Shown piece after piece: positions 1 to 9,393 of a stretch of 64,000 nt of DNA. The position numbers and the translations under genes are program-made. The notes under the pieces are model-generated. The model was not told the origin of the DNA. It searched no databases and saw nothing but the letters and a program-made list of their open reading frames with translations. The stretch comes from Kiloniella litopenaei (GTDB taxonomy: Bacteria > Pseudomonadota > Alphaproteobacteria > Kiloniellales > Kiloniellaceae), in assembly GCF_000982415.1 (NCBI RefSeq), contig NZ_LANI01000009.1:7501-71500 (forward strand). Reading direction: 5' to 3'. The first letter of the stretch is position 1. Every line of letters starts with the position of its first letter.

Positions 1-184
1 AGTCCTGCTTTAAAGGCATTGAAAGCAGCGGTTGCGCCCCTGTTTTTTTGAATATTGCCCCAAGCAAGATAGGGTGCCAGTGAAGTGCTAAACTGTGCCG
101 TTCAGCAAGTTTATCAACATCCATTGCGGCGAAATAGGCATAGGGGCTGGAGAAATCAAAATAAAAATCCAGCACCCTGTTCAT
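1..184 (-). CDS. 2-hydroxychromene-2-carboxylate isomerase-like (DsbA/GST-kappa fold), 3' end outside window
   Basis: Only the first 61 or so codons are present; the gene runs off the left edge. The N-terminus reads MNRVLDFYFDFSSPYAYFAA and is followed later by a WHPILLGAIFKKTG segment. Both are typical of the thioredoxin-fold HCCA isomerase family, glutathione-dependent cis-trans isomerases of naphthalene-type catabolism that are often found as general paralogues beside acyl-CoA genes. The ATG (184-182) overlaps the TGA of the acyl-CoA dehydrogenase gene (183-181) in an ATGA arrangement, so translation is probably coupled. Too short to appear as a complete reading frame. The substrate cannot be inferred. 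Confidence 0.8.
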   Translation of the reverse strand, partial: MNRVLDFYFDFSSPYAYFAAMDVDKLAERHSLALHWHPILLGAIFKKTGAQPLLSMPLKQD

Positions 185-1332
185 GTGTCATCTTCCTGCA
201 GGATCTGTCGACTGATAACCAAACGCTGTATATCAGATGTTCCTTCGTAAATTTGGCAAACCCGGACATCCCGGTAGATCCGCTCGACCTCATAATCACG
301 AAGGTATCCATACCCACCGTGGATCTGGATTGCATCTGAACACACACGCTCTGCCATTTCAGAAGCAAAAAGCTTCGCCATGGAGGCCTCTTTCAAGCAA
401 GGTTCGCCATTGTCCCGCAATCGCGCTGCCTCTAACACCATCAACTCTGCTGCCTGCAAAGATGTCGCCATGTCTGCCAAACGAAAAGCGACGGCCTGAT
501 GCTTGGCAATTTCCTTACCAAAGGTTTTACGCTCTTTGGCATAATTTTTTGCTAATCTATAGGCACTGCGCGCCATACCAATAGACTGTGAGGCGATACC
601 AAGTCGGCCACCTTCTAGATTGGATAATGCAATCTTATATCCTTCACCTTCTGCGCCTAACAAATTATCTTTTGAGATTTTACAGTCTTCAAAAACCAGG
701 TGCGCCGTATCCGAAGCGTGCTGGCCGAGCTTGTCTTCGATATTTGCACAGGAAAAACCCGGTGTTTTTGTGGGCACGATAAAGGCAGAAATACCCTTTT
801 TGCCTGCGTCAGGATCAGTAACAGCAAAGACAACAGCAATGTCAGCATTTTTACCGGTCGAAATAAACTGCTTCGACCCGTTAAGGATATAGTGATCCCC
901 CTCTTTTTTCGCCTTCATCTCTAACGCAGAAGCATCAGAACCTGCACTTGGTTCTGTTAGACAGAAACACCCCAGTAATTCACCAGATGCGAGCGGTTTA
1001 AGATAGGTTTCTTTTTGATCAGCTGTCCCGTAGTTCATAATAGGGGAACAAACCAATGAGTTCTGCACCGACATGATCGTCGAACAGGAACCATCACCAG
1101 CGGCAATTTCAATCAATGCCAACACATAGGAAATGTGATCTGTACCTGCCCCGCCATATTCCGGCGGTACCAGCATTCCCATAAATCCGAGTTCCCCGAG
1201 TGCATCAATTGCATTTCGGGGAAAAGTTGCTTCCTTGTCCCACTCTGCCGCAAAGGGCGCAAGCTGCTCACGTGCAAAGGATTGAGCTGTCTCGCGAATT
1301 AAAGTTTGTTCTTCGCTAAAACGTGATGACAT
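181..1332 (-). CDS. Acyl-CoA dehydrogenase
   Basis: A 383-residue FAD-dependent acyl-CoA dehydrogenase that introduces an alpha,beta double bond into an acyl-CoA and passes electrons to ETF. The N-terminal helical domain is followed by the CFCLTEPSAGSD signature, the beta domain and the C-terminal helical domain. The catalytic base is Glu363 in the motif QIYEGTSDIQRL. This Glu position and the IHGGYGYLRDY motif are typical of short- and branched-chain acyl-CoA dehydrogenases (butyryl-, isobutyryl- or 2-methylbutyryl-CoA types). A GAGAGG ribosome site precedes the ATG. It lies between an SDR gene 12 bases upstream and the isomerase gene that overlaps it downstream, so the three form one minus-strand operon. 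The exact acyl substrate is not determined. Confidence 0.93.
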   Translation of the reverse strand: MSSRFSEEQTLIRETAQSFAREQLAPFAAEWDKEATFPRNAIDALGELGFMGMLVPPEYGGAGTDHISYVLALIEIAAGDGSCSTIMSVQNSLVCSPIMNYGTADQKETYLKPLASGELLGCFCLTEPSAGSDASALEMKAKKEGDHYILNGSKQFISTGKNADIAVVFAVTDPDAGKKGISAFIVPTKTPGFSCANIEDKLGQHASDTAHLVFEDCKISKDNLLGAEGEGYKIALSNLEGGRLGIASQSIGMARSAYRLAKNYAKERKTFGKEIAKHQAVAFRLADMATSLQAAELMVLEAARLRDNGEPCLKEASMAKLFASEMAERVCSDAIQIHGGYGYLRDYEVERIYRDVRVCQIYEGTSDIQRLVISRQILQEDDT

Positions 1333-1344
1333 AGAAGCACCTCT

Positions 1345-2025
1345 CTACCAGGGAATAATCGTCCCGTCATAATTAAAGAATTGTCCGGTTTGCTCGTGCG
1401 TTACCTTGCCGATGAGTTTCCGTAATCCGGATACTGACTTTGAAATTGTCAATGGAGCCTGTTCCCCCCCCATATCGGTTTGAACGTGACCGGGGTGAAC
1501 ACAAATCACTGTAACGCCCTGTTCCTTGAGATCAACGGCCAGACTTTTGGTTACAACGTTCAAAGCTGCTTTCGATGATCGATAAACATAGGCACCACCG
1601 CCTTCATTCTCGGCAACAGATCCCATTTTACTGGAAACGTTAACGATCAGCTTTCGTTCACTACCAGCGACATGTTCAATGAAATTTTCAACCATGCGCA
1701 AAGGTGCCATGGTGTTGACCTGAAAGGTATGCGCCCAGTCTTCATAATCAATTTCACCAAACCCAAGGCGAGGACCATAATATCCTGCATTGTTGATCAG
1801 GATATCAATCTTCTCATCAAGCATACCACGGGCAACACTTGCCACACGCAAACCGTCTGTTACGTCAAGCTTATGAATGCTGATATCACCTTCGATACCT
1901 TGCAGTCCCTTTGCTTTGTCCGGCTGACGACAGCAGGCATGAACCTTCCAACCATCAACGGCAAATGATTGCGCAAAAGCAAGTCCGATACCCTTGTTGG
2001 CACCTGTGATTAAGACACTTGGCAC
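1345..2025 (-). CDS. SDR-family NAD(P)-dependent oxidoreductase
   Basis: A 226-residue classical short-chain dehydrogenase/reductase. The N-terminal VLITGANKGIGLAFA motif binds the dinucleotide, LINNAGYYGP is the NNAG motif, and YVYRSSKAAL holds the catalytic Tyr and Lys (YxxxK) after the NVSSKMG serine. The start is GTG with a weak GGGTGG upstream. It is the first gene of the operon with acyl-CoA dehydrogenase and the edge isomerase, so it may act on a beta-hydroxy or keto intermediate of the same catabolic route; that is inference. Close relatives are annotated only as C-factor/SDR proteins. Confidence 0.88.
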   Translation of the reverse strand: MPSVLITGANKGIGLAFAQSFAVDGWKVHACCRQPDKAKGLQGIEGDISIHKLDVTDGLRVASVARGMLDEKIDILINNAGYYGPRLGFGEIDYEDWAHTFQVNTMAPLRMVENFIEHVAGSERKLIVNVSSKMGSVAENEGGGAYVYRSSKAALNVVTKSLAVDLKEQGVTVICVHPGHVQTDMGGEQAPLTISKSVSGLRKLIGKVTHEQTGQFFNYDGTIIPW

Positions 2026-2282
2026 GTGGCCACCCCATAGTCTGTTATCCCGATGGACATATTATGTCCTTCGCGCACCTTACGCCTTTCCCATTTCCAG
2101 TCAACATATCGAAGGCTGATCAAACTTGCGTAATTAACCCTGATTTTGGAATTATCTATCATAAGAAGAATTGAACAGTGGGATATATATGCGAGACATT
2201 TCCAGTTAACCACTTGTATTTAAAGAAAACAAAAAGTTATTTTTGACTTTGTATAATGATTGAAGAAACGGACCTGACAATA

Positions 2283-3674
2283 TTAGAGCAAGAATATTGC
2301 CGCCAAGCCCAAAAAGGCAAAAAACCCGATAACATCGGTAACTGTGGTCAAGAACACACTGGATGCCACAGCGGGATCAATATCAAATTTTTCCAAACCC
2401 AAAGGAATAAGCGTGCCACATAACCCCGCAACAACCATATTGATGATCATTGCCGCGCCAATAACCAAAGCCAAAGCGGCCTGATCAAACCACAGCCATG
2501 TAACAACCCCCGTAAGTAAGGCAAACAGAAATCCATTTATAACGCCAATGATAAGCTCTTTACCTATAAAGCGCGAAGCATTTGCTTCGGACAGATCCTT
2601 CATGGCGAGAGATCGCACCGCAACGGTCAATGTTTGCGTCCCCGCATTTCCGCCCATAGATGCCACAATGGGCATCAACACCGCCAGCGCAACAACCTTT
2701 TCAATCGTTGCATCAAACAAACTAATAACAATTGATGCCAAAACAGCGGTTAAAAGATTGACCCCAAGCCAGGTAAAGCGGGCTTTGGTTGTATCTGCCA
2801 CATCCTCATAAAGATCCGGCTCGCTCACGCCCCCCATTTTCATAAGGTCATCGCCAGCTTCTTCATCAATAACGTCCACCACGTCATCAACCGTAATGAC
2901 ACCAACCAGACGACCGCTTTCTTCAACAACAGGTGCCGAGATCAAGCCGTATTGACGGAACATGTGTGCAACGTCCTCCTGATCAAGCTCAAGAGGAATA
3001 ATACGCATATCATCGTCCATTACTTCGTCCAGGCGCACATGACGACGTGATCGCATAACCCGACTGGCCGGAACAAATCCGACAGGATGATGGCGGGGAT
3101 CAACGACAAAGATATCATAGAAGTCATCTGGCAGATTATCGCTGACACGCATGTAATCAATTGTCTCGCCAATGGTCCATACTGATGGCACAGCAACGAT
3201 TTCACGCTGCATCAGACGTCCGGCTGAATCTTCCGGATAGCTGAGGCTTTCTTCAATGACACGACGATATGCTTGGGGTAGAGCCGCCAGGATATGCATC
3301 CGGTGATCTTCATCAAGATCCTGAACCAGTTCGACAGCATCATCACTATCCAGTTCCTGAACCAGTTTAGCGATACCCTGTGGGCCGAGCCACTCTACAA
3401 TTTCTTCGCGGATTGTTTCATCCAGATAGGGAAGAATTTCAGGATCAAACCCAGCCCCGATTACCTCCATCAGGCGATAGCGTTCATCCCGTCCCAGAAT
3501 TTCAAGCAGGTCAGCGGTATCAGCCTCATGAAGACTTTCGACAAGGTCCTCAACATCTGAATCCCTGCTTTCTTCAAGCGCGTCCTCAACGGCGTGGATA
3601 AGGTCGGACGAAAGACCAAAATTTTCATCTTCTGCGAGATTTTGAAGATCATTATTATTTTTTGTATCTTCCAT
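2283..3674 (-). CDS. mgtE: Magnesium transporter MgtE
   Basis: A 463-residue inner-membrane Mg2+ channel. An acidic N-terminal superhelical MgtE_N domain (about residues 20-135, with repeated LLEILGRDERYRL and ELVQDLDEDHR type helices) is followed by two CBS domains (about 140-265). The C-terminal half has five hydrophobic segments, including the conserved MPIVASMGGNAGTQTL pore motif. In this family the N and CBS domains close the pore when cytoplasmic Mg2+ is high. A GGGAGA ribosome site precedes the ATG. The 152-base gap to maeB holds a nested stem-loop, annotated separately, that may be its leader. It could share a transcript with maeB upstream, or have its own promoter in the gap. Confidence 0.95.
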   Translation of the reverse strand: MEDTKNNNDLQNLAEDENFGLSSDLIHAVEDALEESRDSDVEDLVESLHEADTADLLEILGRDERYRLMEVIGAGFDPEILPYLDETIREEIVEWLGPQGIAKLVQELDSDDAVELVQDLDEDHRMHILAALPQAYRRVIEESLSYPEDSAGRLMQREIVAVPSVWTIGETIDYMRVSDNLPDDFYDIFVVDPRHHPVGFVPASRVMRSRRHVRLDEVMDDDMRIIPLELDQEDVAHMFRQYGLISAPVVEESGRLVGVITVDDVVDVIDEEAGDDLMKMGGVSEPDLYEDVADTTKARFTWLGVNLLTAVLASIVISLFDATIEKVVALAVLMPIVASMGGNAGTQTLTVAVRSLAMKDLSEANASRFIGKELIIGVINGFLFALLTGVVTWLWFDQAALALVIGAAMIINMVVAGLCGTLIPLGLEKFDIDPAVASSVFLTTVTDVIGFFAFLGLAAIFLL

Positions 3675-3722
3675 TATCTCTCCCTACTACCTGTATCCCT
3701 GATACTGCTTTAAATGACAATT

Positions 3723-3791
3723 GCCTGATTTTATGTACAGGAGGAACATTACCCTTTTATGCAATGTCCCTCCTTAAATACTTAATCAGGC
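3723..3791 (-). promoter_or_regulatory. Nested stem-loop in the mgtE leader / maeB 3' region
   Basis: Read on the minus strand, an outer stem GCCTGATT (3791-3784) pairs with AATCAGGC (3730-3723). It encloses an inner stem AGGAGGGACATT (3774-3763) that pairs with AATGTTCCTCCT (3750-3739). In minus-strand RNA the inner stem pairs at all twelve positions with one G-U wobble. On the plus strand that position would be an A-C mismatch, so the structure fits minus-strand RNA. It lies 36 bases after the maeB stop and 48 bases before the mgtE start. There is no T-run after it, so it is not a classical terminator. It could be a Mg2+-responsive leader or an mRNA-processing element; the role is inference. 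Confidence 0.55.
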
Positions 3792-3826
3792 TCAATAACT
3801 TTTCAGTGCTTAAACGTGTCAGGCGT

Positions 3827-6112
3827 TTATTTTTTTATTCGCCTTTCTCTATTCTGTGCATCAACTACCGCAACTGCGGTCATATTAACAACCCCTCTTC
3901 CTGTTACAGAAGGTGTTAAAATATGTGCTGGCTGCGCAGCACCAACCAGAATTGGCCCGACTGGCAAGCCATCTTCCACAGTTTTCATTAAATTAAAGGC
4001 AATATTTGCAGCATCGAGATTAGGGAAAATCAACAGGTTTGCAGGACCCGTTAAATTCGAGTTCGGGAATACTCTATGGCGAAGCTCAGGATCCAAAGCG
4101 GCATCCGCATGCATTTCTCCTTCGACCTCCAACTCTGGATCCATTTCCTCTATCAAAGAAAGAGCCTTGCGTACACGGCATGCTGATTCGCTATCCGAGC
4201 TACCAAAGTTAGAATGCGAAAGTAAAGCAACCCTTGGCTTAAGGCCAAAGCGACTGACATGCTTTGCAGCCAGAATTGTGGTTTCAGCCAACTGTTTAGA
4301 TGTTGGTTCCTGTGTAACGTAAGTATCCGCCATAAAGTAAGTTCCACTTGGCATCAACATCAGGTTAATTGATGAAAAGTCAGAAATACCATCCTGCAAC
4401 CCAAGAACCCCGCGAACGTGTTTAAGATGACGATGGTATCCCCCCGTCACACCACAGATCATGGCGTCGGCATCCCCACGATAAACAGCAAGCGCCGCAA
4501 TAACTGTGTTCCGGGTACGCACGATAACCTTCGCAGTTTCAGGCGAAATCCCCTTGCGTTCCATCAGGCTATGATAAGTTGTCCAGTAATCGTTGTAACG
4601 GGGATCATCCTGTGGGTTAATGATCTCAAAGTCTTTTCCAACCTTGAGCTTAATCCCCACCTTGTCCATGCGCATCTGCACAACATCCGGGCGACCGACA
4701 ACAACGGGTGTCGCAATTTTCTCATCCAAGGCAATCTGAACAGCCCGAAGAACGCGCTCGTCTTCCCCTTCGGCATAGATCACCCGCTTTGGATCTTTCT
4801 TAGCGCGCTCAAAGAGCGGCTTCATTACAAGACCAGAACGATAGACAAAACGTTTTAGCTTCTCGCAATAGGCTTCAAAATCTTCAATAGGACGACTGGC
4901 GACCCCTGTATCCATTGCAGCCTTGGCAACAGCCGGAGCAATAATAGAAATCAACCGTGGATCAAAGGGGCTGGGGATAATATATTCCGGGCCAAAGTTC
5001 TTGGCCTCACCGCCCATTGCCTTGATAACGATTTCATCCTGCTCTTCCATCGCAAGATCTGCAATGGCCTTCACACAGGCAACTTTCATCTCTTCGTTGA
5101 TGGCTGTTGCCCCGACATCCAAGGCCCCCCGGAAGATATAGGGGAAACACAAAACATTATTGACCTGATTAGGATAGTCAGATCGTCCGGTTGCCATAAT
5201 GGCATCATCACGAATTGCCTTGACTTCTTCGGGCATAATTTCCGGTGTCGGGTTTGCCAAGGCCATAATAACAGGATTTTTGGCCATGCGTTTCACATAG
5301 TCAGGCTTTAATACACCCGGTGCTGAAAGCCCAAGAAAAATATCAGCCCCGTCAATTACGTCCGACAAGGTCCGCGCGTCTGTTTTTTGGGCAAAAACTG
5401 ACTTCCAGCGATCCATGAGTTTTTCCCGGCCTTCATAGACGACACCTTCGATATCTGTAACCCAGATATTTTTGCGATCAATCCCCAAAGAAACCAAAAG
5501 ATTAAGACAGGCCAGTGCCGCGGCACCTGCACCAGAAGCAACCACTTTGACATCTTTTTTCTTTTTTTTCACAAGACGCAGGGCATTGTATATGGCCGCA
5601 GCAACAATAATGGCTGTACCGTGTTGATCATCATGAAAAACCGGAATGTTCATCTTTTCGCGCAACGCGTCTTCGACAATAAAACATTCTGGTGCTTTGA
5701 TATCTTCCAGATTAATACCACCAAAAGTGGGCTCTAGCGCTGAAATGACATTAATCAGCTTGTCTGGATCAGTCTCATCAATTTCGATGTCAAAAACATC
5801 AATACCCGCAAACTTTTTGAAAAGAACCGCTTTTCCTTCCATAACAGGTTTCGAGGCAAGTGGACCAATCGCCCCAAGTCCCAAAACAGCTGTGCCATTG
5901 GATATCACGCCGACAAGGTTACCGCGTGAGGTCACGGTAGAAGCTTCGGCGGGGTCATCGACAATGACCTCACAGGCCGCGGCTACTCCGGGGGAATAGG
6001 CCAAGGCCAGATCACGTTGGTTACCAAGAGGCTTGGTTGCGGAAATTTCAAGTTTTCCAGGTGTTGGGTAGCGGTGATAGAATAATGCAGCGTCGCGCAG
6101 GTCTTGCGTCAT
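3827..6112 (-). CDS. maeB: NADP-dependent malic enzyme with C-terminal phosphotransacetylase-like domain
   Basis: A 761-residue MaeB-type malic enzyme that oxidatively decarboxylates malate to pyruvate. The N-terminal half has the malic domain with the [11 protein letters not shown] and FHDDQHGTA motifs, then an NAD(P)-binding domain with [14 protein letters not shown]. The C-terminal 330 residues are the phosphotransacetylase-like domain ([15 protein letters not shown] onward), which acts in acetyl-CoA regulation in this family. The reading frame could extend to 6304, but the chosen ATG at 6112 has an AAGGAG site eleven bases upstream, starts the conserved N-terminus [13 protein letters not shown] and gives the usual family length of about 760 residues. 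The promoter region is shared with divergent lipB. Confidence 0.96.
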   Translation of the reverse strand: MTQDLRDAALFYHRYPTPGKLEISATKPLGNQRDLALAYSPGVAAACEVIVDDPAEASTVTSRGNLVGVISNGTAVLGLGAIGPLASKPVMEGKAVLFKKFAGIDVFDIEIDETDPDKLINVISALEPTFGGINLEDIKAPECFIVEDALREKMNIPVFHDDQHGTAIIVAAAIYNALRLVKKKKKDVKVVASGAGAAALACLNLLVSLGIDRKNIWVTDIEGVVYEGREKLMDRWKSVFAQKTDARTLSDVIDGADIFLGLSAPGVLKPDYVKRMAKNPVIMALANPTPEIMPEEVKAIRDDAIMATGRSDYPNQVNNVLCFPYIFRGALDVGATAINEEMKVACVKAIADLAMEEQDEIVIKAMGGEAKNFGPEYIIPSPFDPRLISIIAPAVAKAAMDTGVASRPIEDFEAYCEKLKRFVYRSGLVMKPLFERAKKDPKRVIYAEGEDERVLRAVQIALDEKIATPVVVGRPDVVQMRMDKVGIKLKVGKDFEIINPQDDPRYNDYWTTYHSLMERKGISPETAKVIVRTRNTVIAALAVYRGDADAMICGVTGGYHRHLKHVRGVLGLQDGISDFSSINLMLMPSGTYFMADTYVTQEPTSKQLAETTILAAKHVSRFGLKPRVALLSHSNFGSSDSESACRVRKALSLIEEMDPELEVEGEMHADAALDPELRHRVFPNSNLTGPANLLIFPNLDAANIAFNLMKTVEDGLPVGPILVGAAQPAHILTPSVTGRGVVNMTAVAVVDAQNRERRIKK

Positions 6113-6261
6113 AAAGTTTATTGCTCCTTGGGGCAGTCGATGCCTTATATATAAATCGGGAACGGCTCGTTCCTGCCAATGACGGTCTTGACAGTGTGGC
6201 GCATAAAAGCGACACCCTGACGCGATTAAAACATAGCAATCCATGCGATGCCATAGATAGG

Positions 6262-7002
6262 ATGAGTAAAACCGTGAAAAATTTCCCAACGCTCCCAACG
6301 GCACACCCGAATGAGGGGCAAGAGGGTAAAGGTGACAATGAGAAAAAGGTCTCTTTGGACATGCCGGGAATCGAATGGCGCATTACGGAAAACCACGTCA
6401 CCTATCCTGATGCCCTTAGCTTTATGGAGGACCGCGTGGGAAAGATTTTCAAAAAAGAATCCCCGCAAACCGTTTGGCTGTTGGAACACCCGCCCCTCTA
6501 CACTGCGGGCACATCAGCTGATAAAGAAGACCTGATCGATCCTGATCGTTTTCCCGTCTATGATGCTGGCCGTGGGGGGCAATATACCTATCATGGACCG
6601 GGACAACGTGTTGCCTATGTGATGATCGACCTTAATCAATACGATAAAGATGTTCGCAAGTTTGTATATAATCTGGAAGAATGGATCATACGTACACTTG
6701 CAAAATTCAATGTCAAAGGTGAACGACGCGAAGGTCGTGTCGGAATCTGGATCGACCGCGGAAATGGCCGTGAAGACAAGATCGCGGCAATTGGTGTCCG
6801 TGTAAGAAAATGGATCACCTTTCACGGCATTGCCATTAATCTTGATCCTGATTTATCGCATTTCGAAGGTATTGTCCCCTGTGGGATCAATCAACATGGG
6901 GTGACATCACTGGTTGATCTTGGGCTTTGTGTATCCATGGAAGATCTTGATGTGGCGATGAAAGAAACCTTCTATGAGGTTTTTGACCCGGTTTCCTCGT
7001 AA
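6262..7002 (+). CDS. lipB: Octanoyl-[acyl-carrier-protein]:protein octanoyltransferase
   Basis: LipB moves octanoyl groups from ACP to lipoyl domains, the first step of lipoate synthesis. The protein has the [11 protein letters not shown] motif, the RVGIWIDRG segment, the catalytic Lys in [14 protein letters not shown] and the catalytic Cys in EGIVPCGI. Two starts are plausible. ATG at 6262 gives 246 residues; ATG at 6361 gives 213 residues, the usual family length, with an AAGG upstream. The first is listed because the frame is open and GATAGG lies just before it, but the internal start may be the real one. The gene is divergent from maeB and convergent with the acylphosphatase gene. Confidence 0.93.
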   Translation: MSKTVKNFPTLPTAHPNEGQEGKGDNEKKVSLDMPGIEWRITENHVTYPDALSFMEDRVGKIFKKESPQTVWLLEHPPLYTAGTSADKEDLIDPDRFPVYDAGRGGQYTYHGPGQRVAYVMIDLNQYDKDVRKFVYNLEEWIIRTLAKFNVKGERREGRVGIWIDRGNGREDKIAAIGVRVRKWITFHGIAINLDPDLSHFEGIVPCGINQHGVTSLVDLGLCVSMEDLDVAMKETFYEVFDPVSS

Positions 7003-7037
7003 ATCCGGGTTCCGAGTAATGATTCCCGCGTTCAGAG

Positions 7038-7319
7038 CTATTTTATTTGGCGGAAATCATCAACATCATCAAGAGGGGAATTATCCTCGGTCACATCAAT
7101 GGACTCGACTGAAGCAAGTTGAGGGCCATCATGGCAGGCTTTGATCAAAGCATCGATGGAACTTTCATCACCCTGTGCTACGGCCTCAACCTGACCTGAC
7201 ATCAAGTTCCGGACCCAGCCTTTCAGCCCTAACTTAGTGGCGGTCTCTACTGTCCAGCCTCTATACCATACCCCCTGAACACGCCCTGTTATAAGCAGAC
7301 GTACCTGTTGATCAGCCAT
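7038..7319 (-). CDS. acyP: Acylphosphatase
   Basis: A 93-residue acylphosphatase that hydrolyses acyl-phosphates. The GRVQGVWYRGW motif holds the anion-binding Arg, and GWVRNLMSGQVE holds the catalytic Asn. The start at 7319 is preferred to the more distal ATG at 7373, because it gives the usual length and leaves 31 bases between it and the end of the upstream LysR gene. It lies downstream of the LysR gene on the same strand, possibly on the same transcript. Confidence 0.92.
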   Translation of the reverse strand: MADQQVRLLITGRVQGVWYRGWTVETATKLGLKGWVRNLMSGQVEAVAQGDESSIDALIKACHDGPQLASVESIDVTEDNSPLDDVDDFRQIK

Positions 7320-7350
7320 TGAACATATTCCCTGTATCTCCTCTGAAAGC

Positions 7351-8211
7351 TTAAAGCTTGTTATCTTTATCATAATTCACCAAAAAATCGACAAAGGCTC
7401 GAACCCTTCGAGGCAGATGCTTTTTAGCTGGTCGAACTAAATAAAGAGAAAGTTCCGGTAGCTCCCATTCAAATTCAAATGGAACGAGTTCTCCAGAATT
7501 AAGCGACATTTCACATACCGTCTTGGGTAAAAGCGCAATTCCCTCTCCTTTTATGGCGAGGCATTTAGACAGTTCAAAGTTTTTTGTCGAAATAAATGCT
7601 TCAACAGAAACAAAATCCAGCTCTTTTGCGAGACCTGTTGGATCGAGTAGAGGATTCACTTTTAGAACATCAGAGAGAGATCGGGCCTTAGACTTTGCAG
7701 CTATATCTGGGCTCGTGACAAAAACCATTTCTCCGGCAGATATCTTGCGTGCAACAAGACTGTCACTTCCAGGATTTTTTCCCCTAAAAGCCAAATCAAT
7801 ATTCTCTGAAACCATATCCAACGTATTGTCGGTTACAATAACATCAAAGACCACGTCGGGGTGAAGCGCGTTAAATTCACACAGCAAAGAAGCCAGATAT
7901 TCCTTTGGCAAATCTATGGGCACTGTCAGACGGATCAGTCCCTTTAAGACCTCCTTGTCCTGAAATTCTTCTTCAATAGATTTAAGTGTATCCATTGCTT
8001 CGAAACAACGATCGTAATAACGCTGGCCCTCATGGGTGAGGGATACCTTACGGGTTGTGCGTGTTAGGAGCGCAACATTCAAGCTTTCTTCCAGGGCTTG
8101 AATACGGGCGCTTACTGTCGAACGAGGGACCATCAGAAGCTTACTGGCTTTTGTAAAGCTCTCAGTCTTGGCCACTTCAAGGAAAGTTTGAATTTGAATA
8201 AATGATACCAT
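7351..8211 (-). CDS. LysR-family transcriptional regulator
   Basis: A 286-residue LysR regulator. The N-terminal winged helix-turn-helix is seen in IQTFLEVAKTESFTKASKLL and VPRSTVSARIQALEESL, followed by a periplasmic-binding-like effector domain of the CrgA subgroup. It is divergent from the Tat-exported metallo-hydrolase gene at 8319, with a 107-base AT-rich gap. Divergent LysR genes commonly regulate their neighbour, so that hydrolase is the likely target. No effector can be inferred. Confidence 0.92.
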   Translation of the reverse strand: MVSFIQIQTFLEVAKTESFTKASKLLMVPRSTVSARIQALEESLNVALLTRTTRKVSLTHEGQRYYDRCFEAMDTLKSIEEEFQDKEVLKGLIRLTVPIDLPKEYLASLLCEFNALHPDVVFDVIVTDNTLDMVSENIDLAFRGKNPGSDSLVARKISAGEMVFVTSPDIAAKSKARSLSDVLKVNPLLDPTGLAKELDFVSVEAFISTKNFELSKCLAIKGEGIALLPKTVCEMSLNSGELVPFEFEWELPELSLYLVRPAKKHLPRRVRAFVDFLVNYDKDNKL

Positions 8212-8318
8212 TGTACAATTTTATTAAATAATTAATTCAAAACTATCCGACTATTTTAACCAGATTTCATTTTGTAAAGTCAATCCGTAACCAATCAAAT
8301 TTTCTATCAGGTAAAGCT

Positions 8319-9242
8319 ATGGATCGTCGTAATTTTTTGAGAGTTAGCCTCTTTGCAGCAGGGGCAGCCCCTCTCCCTATTTCGCAAGCAACAGCAAAGG
8401 GTGAAGTGTCCCCTTTGCACACACAATCGGATCTGAAGATTTCCTGGCTGGGCAGCGCAACACTTTTGATACAATTCAACGGATTTAACATTCTGACAGA
8501 TCCCTGTTTCGGCGGTGGAGATCAGGCCTTTGAGATGGGTAACCCCAACGAAAAGTTTGATCTAGCAAAAGGCCCGAACATCATCCATCACAAACGCCTA
8601 AGTAAAACACCAGACGTTCAGGACCTTCGTATCAACCAAATCATTCTAAGTCATGGACACGAAGATCACTTCGATCAAAAAGCACAGGAAAATTTAGAAA
8701 AATCTATTCCCTTTATCTCTCCCCCTCATGATCTTAACAGAGTAAAAGAAGCAGGCTTCACACAAGTGGCTCCTCTTGACTGGGGTGAGAGCAGGACAAT
8801 CAAGCTGGCTAATAGTGCAATTAAAATTACTGCTATTCCAGCCTACCATTCGGAAAACCCCGAAATCGCAAAGATCCTTGGCAAGGGCAACGGGTATTAT
8901 TTTGAGTTTGATCATGGGGACTGGCAGCGCACAGTCTATTGGACGGGAGATACTTTTGGTACAAAGGCTGTAGTGGAAGCCCTTGAGGCCTTTAAACAGC
9001 CGGATCTTATGATTCCTCATATGGGGGGCGTAGGTACAACCGGCCCCTTGGGAAAAATCAGTATGGAAGCAGAGGATCTTTTGCCCTTTGTGGAAAAGGT
9101 TAAGCCCATGAAAGTTCTTCCAATCCATCATTCAACCTACGAGCTTTATCTGGAAAAGATCAGTAAATTGGCACTGAAAAACGATGACAACCTATTTGAT
9201 ATGGATTTGATTTCCGAAGGAAGTACGCTTTCTATATCCTAA
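8319..9242 (+). CDS. Tat-exported metallo-beta-lactamase-fold hydrolase (UlaG/NAPE-PLD-like)
   Basis: A 307-residue protein with an N-terminal twin-arginine signal (MDRRNFLRVSLFAAG, cleavage around residue 25). The mature part is a metallo-beta-lactamase fold with the zinc motif LSHGHEDHFD, a further His in IPAYHSEN, the bridging Asp in YWTGDTFG and a last His in LPIHHSTYE. The pattern with a glycine-rich HMGGVGTTGP loop is closest to the UlaG lactonase and NAPE-phospholipase-D-like branches. The substrate is unknown. Export of this fold through Tat suggests metal loading in the cytoplasm and action in the periplasm. Likely controlled by the divergent LysR gene. Confidence 0.88.
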   Translation: MDRRNFLRVSLFAAGAAPLPISQATAKGEVSPLHTQSDLKISWLGSATLLIQFNGFNILTDPCFGGGDQAFEMGNPNEKFDLAKGPNIIHHKRLSKTPDVQDLRINQIILSHGHEDHFDQKAQENLEKSIPFISPPHDLNRVKEAGFTQVAPLDWGESRTIKLANSAIKITAIPAYHSENPEIAKILGKGNGYYFEFDHGDWQRTVYWTGDTFGTKAVVEALEAFKQPDLMIPHMGGVGTTGPLGKISMEAEDLLPFVEKVKPMKVLPIHHSTYELYLEKISKLALKNDDNLFDMDLISEGSTLSIS

Positions 9243-9393
9243 CGTGATAACCGTTATTTTACTTATAAAACAATCCACTAAGCAACACATTTGAAAACCA
9301 GAAATAGTAGTAACAACAAACAAAAATGGGGGGTAAACATTGTAGTTTGCCTCCCGCTTCCCTATCTCTATTGACAGCTTGGGGAGGCTCTTA

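Noticed and set aside
2010-2213. 67-residue minus-strand frame before the SDR gene
   Set aside because: Overlaps the SDR start, has no ribosome site and no recognisable domain; the gap reads as AT-rich promoter DNA.
6113-6304. N-terminal extension of maeB by 64 residues
   Set aside because: The extra residues do not fit the family, and a good ribosome site directly precedes the internal ATG at 6112.
6986-7010. ACCCGG...CCGGGT inverted repeat at the end of lipB as a terminator
   Set aside because: Only 6-base arms with a 13-base loop, partly in coding sequence, and no T-run.
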